The position numbers were made by a program, and so were the translations under genes. A stretch of 64,000 bases of DNA, from the NCBI GenBank assembly GCA_034411995.1, contig DAOUME010000026.1, forward strand, positions 434,001-498,000, read 5' to 3'. Positions 8,379 through 15,138 of this stretch are shown here, one piece after another. Origin of the DNA: JAUVXJ01 sp034411995 (lineage in GTDB: Bacteria; Chloroflexota; Anaerolineae; UBA7937; B3-Chlor). Below the pieces are notes generated by a model, which saw only the letters and a list, made by a program, of their open reading frames with translations, was not told where the DNA came from and searched no databases. The first letter of the stretch is position 1; the number at the start of each line of letters is the position of its first letter.

Positions 8379-9482
8379 CTAGCTCGTTTCCACGATTTCT
8401 ATGTCGGGCACGACCTGCACCCACACGTTGCCAGGTTTCAGAGGGAGGGGATTGCCGGCCTCATCCACAATGCCGATCATCTCCGTCTTGCTCTGCCGTA
8501 CCCAGTTCCCCTCAGCCCACTTGCCGTCTCTGAAGACCATGGCCGTCCCCTGACCCAGGAGCTCGATCCTGACCGAGAATGAGCCGTACCCCTCGTCGAT
8601 ATCCGTCACGGAATGCTTCGCCTGAAGCACGATGACGTTGGCCGCCGTCAGAGGCTCTCCGCTGGTTTCCTCCACGTGAAGCTCTTCTCCCTCATGGCGG
8701 ACGTAGATCCCCGCTGCGGCATCGTACTCCCAACGAGCCCAGTTCTGGGGGGCGTACACTACCTTGATGTCCGTAGCTTGCTGGGTCCACTCTACACTAT
8801 CACTGAACACGAACCCTGGTCTATCCGCAGGCCTCTCCCAGCCCTCCTCGCTCACCGCCGCCCTTACTGCGTTGGTGTCGCAGTACTTGTTGAAAGGGCT
8901 CACCCTGCCCGGGACAGTGAAGAAGCCATCAGCTCCAAAGTAGCCATCCATGTCCGGGAGCCCCGCCTCACGGATCATCGGCAAGACCCGGTTTGCGGCC
9001 CCATAATGAACGAGGACGCCATCGAACATGTCCACGAGGTGCTCGACGTCGATGAGCCTCGCGCTCCGTACAGGTCCCACACGGTCCTGATCCTGGCACA
9101 GGAAGATGGCACTAAAGCGCGTGATGGCGCCTTCAGCGAAATGCTCGAAGACGACGTCGGCCTTGTTGAGGCCCGACGGAGGCCTGCTCCCAGGATAGTT
9201 GTCTACCTTGATGTCCAGCGGCCGCCGCATAGCCAGGCTAGGATCAGCCATCTCCAGGCCCGTCAGCGGGCACTGATCGTAGGACCTTTCTGGCGTCGGC
9301 GACGGCACCACCGCCGTGACCGTAGGGGTGGGCTCCGCTGCCAACACCACAGCCGGCGTCTTGGTGGGTGTCGGCGTGGACGATGCCGACCGCTGGAGCA
9401 CCGAACAACCATTGCCGGCCGACACGAGAGAAACGGTCGCCAGCAGCACCAGCAGGTGCACGATCACTCTCCTCGAGCGCAT
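8379..9482 (-). CDS. DUF3048 (YerB-like) exported protein
   Basis: 367 residues. A basic N-terminus and hydrophobic stretch precede a Cys at about residue 26 (AGNGC), an imperfect lipobox, so lipidation is possible but not certain. A Thr-Pro-rich linker (STPTPTKTP and PTPTVTAVVPSPTPE) follows. The DUF3048 body begins at CPLTGLEM; the run RRPLDIKVDN, the ARPQSGL-like PGSRPPSGL, and GPVRSARLIDVE are the family landmarks. Family function is not established; B. subtilis YerB is a lipoprotein. GGAGG lies 7 bases before the ATG. It sits between gatB and the TPR gene on the same strand. Confidence 0.85.
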   Translation of the reverse strand: MRSRRVIVHLLVLLATVSLVSAGNGCSVLQRSASSTPTPTKTPAVVLAAEPTPTVTAVVPSPTPERSYDQCPLTGLEMADPSLAMRRPLDIKVDNYPGSRPPSGLNKADVVFEHFAEGAITRFSAIFLCQDQDRVGPVRSARLIDVEHLVDMFDGVLVHYGAANRVLPMIREAGLPDMDGYFGADGFFTVPGRVSPFNKYCDTNAVRAAVSEEGWERPADRPGFVFSDSVEWTQQATDIKVVYAPQNWARWEYDAAAGIYVRHEGEELHVEETSGEPLTAANVIVLQAKHSVTDIDEGYGSFSVRIELLGQGTAMVFRDGKWAEGNWVRQSKTEMIGIVDEAGNPLPLKPGNVWVQVVPDIEIVETS

Positions 9483-9577
9483 TCCCTACCTCCGTACCTC
9501 GGCGACACACGCCTTTGCCATCCATCCTCCCATGGGAATCACTTCCTCGAGACGAGAACCGCCCCTCAGCGCAGCGG

Positions 9578-11032
9578 CTACTTCTGGCCCTCGCCACTGA
9601 GCCTGTCGGATAGTAGACGGTTCACCACCTGGGGATTGGCCTTGCCGCGCGTAGCCTTCATCACCTGGCCTACCAGGAAGCGCAGGGCCTGGGTCTTACC
9701 CGCCGCATAGTCGGCGACCGCCTCAGGGTTCCCTGACAGAACCTGGCTCACCACGTCCCATAGTTCGTCTGTGTCGCTTATCTGCGTGAGATCGCTCTCG
9801 GTGATGATCTCCTCCGCTGATCTCCCGCTGGCAAACATCTCGTCGAAGACCGCCTTGGCGGTACTGATGTTTACTCTCCCAGAGTCGACCATGCTCAGCA
9901 AATCGGCCAACTGCTTCGGGCTGATCTTGACCGCGTCGATCCCGGCACCACTGAGGTTCAGAAGGCGAAACAACTCTCCGGTGATCCAGTTGCTGACCAC
10001 CTTGGCGTCGCGGAAGTGCCGAACAGACTCCTCGAAGTAGTCTGCGACCGCCGGATCCTCGGTCAGCAACACCGCGTCGTAGGGCGGCAGCCCGTACTCG
10101 CTGACAAACCGTTCCTTTTTCGCCAGGGGCAGCTCTGTGAGGCGCAAGCACAGCTCGTTTACCCAGGCAGGTCTGATCACCAGGGGCGGCAAGTCTGGCT
10201 CCGGAAAGTACCGGTAATCGTGGGCTTCCTCCTTGATCCGCTGTGCCTGAGTCGCCCCCAGTTCCTCACGCCATCCCACAGTCTGCTGCTGGATCGTGCC
10301 CCCCGCTTCCAGGATCTCGGTCTGCCTTTCTATCTCGCTCAGCAAGGCGCGTTCCACCGCCTGGAAGGTGTTCATGTTCTTTATCTCCACCCGGTCACCC
10401 AGCTTCTCTGTGCCCCTGGGCCGAAGGGAGATGTTCGCTTCGCAGCGAAAGGAGCCCGCTTCCAGGTCCCCCGTGCTCACGTCCATGTAGCGCAATAGCT
10501 TGCGGAGCTCACGCAAATACGCCTTGGCCTCTGCGGGTGAGCGCATGTCAGGCTTTGTGACTATCTCCAGGAGGGGTACGCCAGAGCGATTGAAATCGAT
10601 GAGGCTGCGTCGCCCTTCACCGTCGTCTCTATGATAGAGCCGAGCAGTGTCCTCTTCAACGTGGACGTCCGAGATCCCTATCTCCTTCTGGGTGTCGTCG
10701 ATCTGCACGACCAGACAACCGTCTCGACCCACCACTGAACTGTGTTGAGAGATCTGATAGCTCTTCGGCAAGTCCGGATAGAAGTAGTTCTTGCGGTCGA
10801 ACCAGATCTTCCCCTCGCTGATCTGGCAATCGAGAGCCAGAGCGACCATGAAGGAGTACTCGATAGCCTTGCGATTGATGACCGGCAGCACGCCCGGCAT
10901 GCCCAGGCAAACCGGGCACACGACCGAGTTGGGTCTCTCATCGATGGTGCGCGCGCTGCACCCACAGAACATCTTGCTCCTGGTAGAGAGCTGGGCGTGC
11001 ACCTCCATGCCGATGACTGCTTCGTACTCCAT
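9578..11032 (-). CDS. gatB: Asp-tRNA(Asn)/Glu-tRNA(Gln) amidotransferase subunit B
   Basis: 484 residues. Together with GatA and GatC it amidates mischarged Glu-tRNA(Gln) or Asp-tRNA(Asn). Landmarks in order are GMEVHAQL at the N-terminus, CPVCLGMPGVLPV, DLPKSYQISQ, DFNRSGVPLLEIVT, GSFRCEANIS, and the C-terminal Yqey-like helical tail ending in NPQVVNRLLSDRL, which binds tRNA. ATG 11032 was chosen since EYEAVIGMEVH is the family start and GAAGG lies upstream. The frame continues another 61 codons to a TTG at 11215 with no homology. gatA and gatC are not in the window. Transcription likely starts near 11330, leaving a leader of about 300 bases. Confidence 0.96.
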   Translation of the reverse strand: MEYEAVIGMEVHAQLSTRSKMFCGCSARTIDERPNSVVCPVCLGMPGVLPVINRKAIEYSFMVALALDCQISEGKIWFDRKNYFYPDLPKSYQISQHSSVVGRDGCLVVQIDDTQKEIGISDVHVEEDTARLYHRDDGEGRRSLIDFNRSGVPLLEIVTKPDMRSPAEAKAYLRELRKLLRYMDVSTGDLEAGSFRCEANISLRPRGTEKLGDRVEIKNMNTFQAVERALLSEIERQTEILEAGGTIQQQTVGWREELGATQAQRIKEEAHDYRYFPEPDLPPLVIRPAWVNELCLRLTELPLAKKERFVSEYGLPPYDAVLLTEDPAVADYFEESVRHFRDAKVVSNWITGELFRLLNLSGAGIDAVKISPKQLADLLSMVDSGRVNISTAKAVFDEMFASGRSAEEIITESDLTQISDTDELWDVVSQVLSGNPEAVADYAAGKTQALRFLVGQVMKATRGKANPQVVNRLLSDRLSGEGQK

Positions 11033-11330
11033 CAGTTCAGCCCTTCTTCTGTCCGCGCTGTGTGGTGTGGTCCGCAATGCATGTGGACAACGTCCGCAGG
11101 CCGAGGTTTGCCGTGGAAGCCACCGCCTTCCCGGGGGCACTCTCGGCCACGACTTCGTTACAAACCCCCGCGAGGCTTCCCAGCCCCGAACACCACAGCC
11201 GTCCACTTCATACAACGCCGTGGCTCACCGGCCCGCTTCTGCCCCACAGGTCCCTTCGCGTCGGGCCCCACTGCAGACACCGTCTCCACGACACCACTGC
11301 GTGACCTCCCCCGGCAGGCACAAGCACTAG
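11033..11330 (-). other. Long GC-rich leader of gatB
   Basis: About 298 bases lie between the predicted start of transcription and the gatB ATG. There is no convincing gene. On the minus strand GGAAGCC can pair with GGCTTCC and, nested inside, GGGGG with CCCCC. A further GGCCGAG/CTCGGCC pairing would cross that stem. No known riboswitch, T-box or leader-peptide motif was recognised. Confidence 0.35.
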
Positions 11331-11336
11331 ATGGCA

Positions 11337-11365
11337 ATTATACAAACATCACCCAGGCATGACAA
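11337..11365 (-). promoter_or_regulatory. gatB promoter
   Basis: Minus-strand TTGTCA (11365-11360), 17-base spacer, TATAAT (11342-11337): five of six and six of six consensus matches. It is back to back with the prfA promoter; the two -35 boxes are 4 bases apart. Confidence 0.8.
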
Positions 11366-11369
11366 CCTC

Positions 11370-11398
11370 TTGCTACCCGCGAACCTAGTGTGTATAAT
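11370..11398 (+). promoter_or_regulatory. prfA-prmC-tsaC promoter
   Basis: TTGCTA (11370-11375), 17-base spacer, TATAAT (11393-11398). Transcription would begin near 11405, and a 6-bp hairpin (11408-11413 with 11421-11426) forms at the very 5' end of the message. The leader to the prfA start is about 60 bases. Confidence 0.75.
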
Positions 11399-11465
11399 AG
11401 TCTTGGTGCCCCTTCGCGTGAGGGGCGCTCTCATAAAGGCAAGAACAGATTGGGCACACACCATG

Positions 11466-12530
11466 ATGGAGAAACTTGCGCGCGTCGTGGAGCGCTACGA
11501 GGAACTGAATACCTTGCTGTCCGATCCCGCCGTGGCCTCTGACTATGTCAAGGCCACGGAGTACGCGCAGGAGCGCGCTGAGCTCGAAGAGGTGGTGAAA
11601 ACCTACCAGCGCCTCAAGCAGACTCAGCAGGAACTGGACGATACGCGCTCGATGATGGACGAAGACCTGAGCCCCGACCTGCATGAGTTGGCACAGGACG
11701 AGGTTAGCGCCCTGGAACAGGAGACAGAGGACCTCATGCAGGAGCTGGAAGTACTCCTGTTGCCGAAGGATCCTAACGACGACAAGAACGTCATCGTCGA
11801 GATCAGGGCCGGCACGGGAGGCGAAGAGGCGGCTCTCTTCGCGGGTGACCTGTACCGGATGTACACTCGCTACGCAGAGAAGAAGGGTTGGAAGACAGAG
11901 ATACTCTCCAGCAACAGCACCGGCATCGGAGGCTTCAAGGAAGTGATCTTCCTGGTAGAGGGTAAGGACGCGTATTCCGACCTCAAGTACGAGAGCGGCG
12001 TGCACCGCGTGCAGCGGGTGCCCGTCACCGAGTCGTCAGGGCGAATCCACACTTCGGCCGCTACGGTCGCCATCCTGCCCGAAATGGACGAAGTGGACGT
12101 GACTGTGGCTTCAGAGGACCTGCGTGTCGACGTATATCGTGCCACGGGCCACGGCGGTCAGAGCGTCAATACTACGGACTCGGCCGTACGCATCACTCAC
12201 CTGCCCAGTGGCCTGGTCGTGACCTGCCAGGACGAGCGTTCACAGCTCCAGAACAGGCAGAGAGCCATGGCTATCCTGCGCGCCCGCTTGTATGACCTGG
12301 AGCAGAGCAAACAGGCGGCCCAGATGGATGCAAAGCGGCGCTCTCAGGTCCGATCAGGGGATCGCAGCGAGAAGATACGCACCTACAACTTCCCCCAGAA
12401 TAGGGTAACCGACCACCGCATCGGCTTGACCAGCCATCGCCTGGAAGAGATACTCGATGGGGAATTGGACGAATTCATATCCGAACTGGCCAGCGCCGAT
12501 CAGGCTGCTGCATTGCAGGAGACCGGCTGA
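11466..12530 (+). CDS. prfA: Peptide chain release factor 1
   Basis: 354 residues, usual RF1 length. It recognises UAA and UAG stop codons and hydrolyses peptidyl-tRNA. The catalytic GGQ motif is present in GHGGQSVNTTDSAVRITH, followed by LQNRQRAM. The codon-recognition region has an RVTDHR segment further on. No clear ribosome site is visible. ATG 11466 is preferred because RF1 begins with a M-x-E-K-L pattern; the adjacent ATG 11463 is equally possible, while the open frame to 11331 is upstream of the mapped promoter. It heads the conserved order prfA-prmC-tsaC; PrmC methylates the GGQ glutamine of RF1. Confidence 0.96.
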   Translation: MEKLARVVERYEELNTLLSDPAVASDYVKATEYAQERAELEEVVKTYQRLKQTQQELDDTRSMMDEDLSPDLHELAQDEVSALEQETEDLMQELEVLLLPKDPNDDKNVIVEIRAGTGGEEAALFAGDLYRMYTRYAEKKGWKTEILSSNSTGIGGFKEVIFLVEGKDAYSDLKYESGVHRVQRVPVTESSGRIHTSAATVAILPEMDEVDVTVASEDLRVDVYRATGHGGQSVNTTDSAVRITHLPSGLVVTCQDERSQLQNRQRAMAILRARLYDLEQSKQAAQMDAKRRSQVRSGDRSEKIRTYNFPQNRVTDHRIGLTSHRLEEILDGELDEFISELASADQAAALQETG

Positions 12531-12563
12531 ATCGGCATCCCAGAGGAAGCACCCATGATTCGT

Positions 12564-12608
12564 AAAACAGGCAGTCAGTTGTAAAGGCAGGCGGCTGCCT
12601 GTTTTGCT
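12564..12608 (+). terminator. Terminator-like hairpin between prfA and prmC
   Basis: An 11-bp perfect stem (12564-12574 with 12595-12605) with A-rich outer 5' arm and T-rich outer 3' arm, loop of 20 bases. The loop contains a second GGCAG (12586-12590) that can instead pair with the same CTGCC (12595-12599), so two mutually exclusive hairpins are possible. The T run is short (GTTTTG), so it may only attenuate transcription into prmC. Confidence 0.55.
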
Positions 12609-12657
12609 TGCCCATGAAGTACGGCCACCAAGACTTCGAGGCAGACCATTGAGCAGC

Positions 12658-13494
12658 ATGCGAGAACTACTGGCCTGGGCCACCACCTGCCTGACGGAAG
12701 CGAGTATCGAGTCACCTCAACTGGACGCCGAGGTGCTGCTGGCTCATTCCCTGGGAACCGCCAGAAGCACATTGTACGCCAGCCTCGACGAGAAGCCCCA
12801 GAAAGCAACCGAGGAAACCTTCAGAGCCCTGGTGGCGCGCCGGATACGACACGAACCCGTGGCCTACATCACCGGCCGGAAAGAGTTCTTCGGCCTGGAC
12901 CTACAGGTTGACCGCCGCGTCCTGATCCCGCGACCGGAGACGGAAACCCTGGTGGAGGTAGCGTTGACCATCGCTCGCCAGAAGAGAGTCCCCCGGCTGG
13001 CGGAAGTGGGTGTGGGTAGTGGGGCGGTGGCTGTGGCCCTGGCCGTCAATCTGCCGTGCGCTGAGATCTACGCCATCGACAGCTCTGCAGATGCTCTCGT
13101 GGTGGCCGAAAGCAACTGCCGGAACCACCACGTGCTAGACCGAGTGCATCTTCTCCTGGGTGACCTTCTGGAGCCGCTACCCGAGGCCGTTGCTCTCATC
13201 GTCTCCAATCTTCCCTACGTCGCGCGGCATGAACTGGAGGGCCTGGCGCCCGACATCACCCAATATGAGCCGTTGATTGCGCTGGACGGAGGGCCCGATG
13301 GCCTGGACCTCTTCCGACGTGTGCTGAAACAGGCAGGGCCGCGTCTCCAACCCTCGGGCATGATCTGCCTGGAAATCGGCGCTACCCAGGCCTCGGCGGT
13401 GAACGATCTGGCGCGGATCCACTTCCCCGCGGCCACGGTAGCCCTGGTAAGGGACCTGGCCGGACTGGATCGGGTGGCGATCATCGTCACCTGA
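12658..13494 (+). CDS. prmC: Release factor glutamine methyltransferase PrmC
   Basis: 278 residues. It methylates the Gln of the GGQ motif in release factors. The N-terminal helical domain (residues 1-75) is followed by the class I SAM-binding fold with EVGVGSGAVAVAL at motif I and AIDSSADAL at motif II. The usual NPPY substrate motif reads NLPY (in SNLPYVARHE), which is unusual. Two starts are possible: ATG 12658, used here, and TTG 12649, which has GAGG 7 bases upstream. It lies 127 bases after prfA with a hairpin between. The tsaC start follows 12 bases after its stop. Confidence 0.93.
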   Translation: MRELLAWATTCLTEASIESPQLDAEVLLAHSLGTARSTLYASLDEKPQKATEETFRALVARRIRHEPVAYITGRKEFFGLDLQVDRRVLIPRPETETLVEVALTIARQKRVPRLAEVGVGSGAVAVALAVNLPCAEIYAIDSSADALVVAESNCRNHHVLDRVHLLLGDLLEPLPEAVALIVSNLPYVARHELEGLAPDITQYEPLIALDGGPDGLDLFRRVLKQAGPRLQPSGMICLEIGATQASAVNDLARIHFPAATVALVRDLAGLDRVAIIVT

Positions 13495-13506
13495 GAGGTA
13501 CAAGCG

Positions 13507-14151
13507 ATGCTAAAACCGAAACCGACAGAGATCATGCCCACCACCTACGCGAGAGCTCTGGAGCAGGCTCTACACGTGCTTCAACATGGCGGTCTGGTGG
13601 CCTTTCCCACAGACACTGTCTATGGAGTGGGGGCCCTCGCCGCTCTGCCGCTGGCCGTCGAACAGATCTACCACGTGAAGGGCAGGCCCCGAAGCAGGGC
13701 CATACCCGTATTGCTGGACAGCGCTCAGAGCCTGGAGCAGGTGGCGGAGGACATCCCCCCTGAGGTCTGGTCACTGGCCCGCAGGTTCTGGCCAGGCCCG
13801 CTGACCATCGTCCTGCGGCGCAGCCCCAGCGTACCAGATGTGATCACAGCAGGTGGCCCTCACGTGGCCGTCCGCGTGCCGGATCACGAGTTTGCCCTGC
13901 GGCTGCTCCACGCTGCGGGGGGTGTACTGGCGGCAACCAGTGCCAACCTGTCGGGGCGGCCAGATCCCGTGACGGCCGACGAGGTGCTGGGGTACCTGAA
14001 GGGACGTATCGACCTCATCCTCGACGGAGGGCGCTGCCCCGGGGGCACCCCTTCAACCGTCGTCGATGTGACCGGGGCGTCCCCCACGATAGTACGCCCT
14101 GGGCCGATTTCTCCTCAGGAACTGCGACGAGGACTGAGCGGCCCGACGTAG
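13507..14151 (+). CDS. tsaC: L-threonylcarbamoyladenylate synthase (Sua5/YciO/YrdC family)
   Basis: 214 residues. It makes threonylcarbamoyl-AMP from Thr, bicarbonate and ATP, the first step of the t6A modification at tRNA position 37. Landmarks are GGLVAFPTDTVYGVGA, the KGRPRSRAIPVLL segment that carries the conserved K-x-R, RFWPGPLTIVL, VAVRVPDH, and ATSANLSG near residue 140. It has the short TsaC/YwlC-type length with no C-terminal Sua5 domain. GAGAGGT lies 7 bases before ATG 13507. It is the last gene of the prfA operon, facing the minus-strand glycosyltransferase cluster. Confidence 0.95.
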   Translation: MLKPKPTEIMPTTYARALEQALHVLQHGGLVAFPTDTVYGVGALAALPLAVEQIYHVKGRPRSRAIPVLLDSAQSLEQVAEDIPPEVWSLARRFWPGPLTIVLRRSPSVPDVITAGGPHVAVRVPDHEFALRLLHAAGGVLAATSANLSGRPDPVTADEVLGYLKGRIDLILDGGRCPGGTPSTVVDVTGASPTIVRPGPISPQELRRGLSGPT

Positions 14152-14205
14152 GCTGGAAGCCCCACCCGTCTCCTCGACTATGATCCCATCCCAGGGTCGA
14201 GCAGC

Positions 14206-14232
14206 GGAGCCCCGGTGATGCTGGTGGGCTCC
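14206..14232. terminator. Possible bidirectional hairpin between convergent tsaC and GT2
   Basis: A 7-bp stem GGAGCCC/GGGCTCC (14206-14212 with 14226-14232) in the gap between two convergent operons. There is no T run on either side, so intrinsic termination is doubtful. Confidence 0.3.
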
Positions 14233-14274
14233 TCCTCACACACCACGCTGGACCTGGCCAGGGCCAACGGCACC

Positions 14275-15138
14275 CTACGAATCAACCTCGTGGTGGAAGA
14301 TCGTGGGCGAATGGTACCTACTTACGACCTCAGACAGTTTCTTCCGGAACTGGTCAGATTTGAGGACTCCAAGCTCGTTGAGCACGTATTTCAAGACCAC
14401 GCCCAACGTCTCCAGCCCGTACACGATTCCCGCCCTCAACCCGACCGAGGATGCTTCTGCAAAGTAGCGGGTCGGCACGGGGATCTCGGTGATCTCGAAA
14501 TGGAAGGCCACGGCCTGGGCCAGGATCTCGCTATCGAACACGAACCGATCGGAGTTGAGTAAGAAGGGAATCGTCTCCAGGAAGCGGCGACTATAGGCCC
14601 GAAAGCCGGTGTGGTATTCGGAAAGACCCTTCCTGAAAGCCAGGTTCTCGACGAGGGTCAGGAACCTGTTGGCCAGGTACTTGTAGGGTGGCATGCCTCC
14701 TGCCAGGGTGCCGCCACCCAGCAGTCGGGATCCCAGCACCAGGTCGGCCTTTCCCTCCCTGATCGGCTGGATCAACTCAGGAACCAACCTGGAATCGTAC
14801 TGGTAGTCCGGGTGTAGCATGACCACGATGTCCGCTCCATCCTTCAGCGCCTCCAGGTAGCAGGTCTTCTGATTGCCCCCATATCCGGTGTTCTGGATGT
14901 GAATCACGACCTTCAAGCCCAGGCGGCGAGCGATCTCCACCGTCGCGTCCTGGCTGACATCGTCCACCAGGATGATCTCGTCCACGATCTCCTGAGGCAG
15001 GTCGTCGTAGGTCTTCTCCAGAGTCTGTGCCGCGTTGTACGCTGGCATGACCACTATGACTTTGTCACCGTCGGGCACCTGTGCCTCCCTGGACGCCGAA
15101 CGCGGCCGAAGCGGGTTCAGGCGGTCGTCAGCATCCAC
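14275..15138 (-). CDS. GT2 glycosyltransferase, polyprenyl-phosphate sugar synthase-like
   Basis: 287 residues, GT-A fold. After about 25 residues the Rossmann start VIVVMPAYNAAQTLEKTYDD is clear. The nucleotide-sugar site follows (EIILVDDVSQD), then the DxD-type position HPDYQYD and the VLGSRLLGGG loop. The C-terminal part includes SDRFVFDSEILAQA, as in dolichyl-phosphate mannose synthase-like enzymes. No transmembrane segment follows, so it acts at the cytoplasmic face. The start is a GTG directly against the stop of the upstream gene. It is the last gene of the long operon. It may supply the lipid-linked sugar used by the GT-C proteins upstream; sugar identity cannot be read. Confidence 0.85.
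   Translation of the reverse strand: MDADDRLNPLRPRSASREAQVPDGDKVIVVMPAYNAAQTLEKTYDDLPQEIVDEIILVDDVSQDATVEIARRLGLKVVIHIQNTGYGGNQKTCYLEALKDGADIVVMLHPDYQYDSRLVPELIQPIREGKADLVLGSRLLGGGTLAGGMPPYKYLANRFLTLVENLAFRKGLSEYHTGFRAYSRRFLETIPFLLNSDRFVFDSEILAQAVAFHFEITEIPVPTRYFAEASSVGLRAGIVYGLETLGVVLKYVLNELGVLKSDQFRKKLSEVVSRYHSPTIFHHEVDS

Noticed and set aside
11033..11215. N-terminal extension of GatB from a TTG at 11215
   Set aside because: The extra 61 residues have no GatB similarity and no ribosome site; EYEAVIGMEVH at 11032 is the family start.
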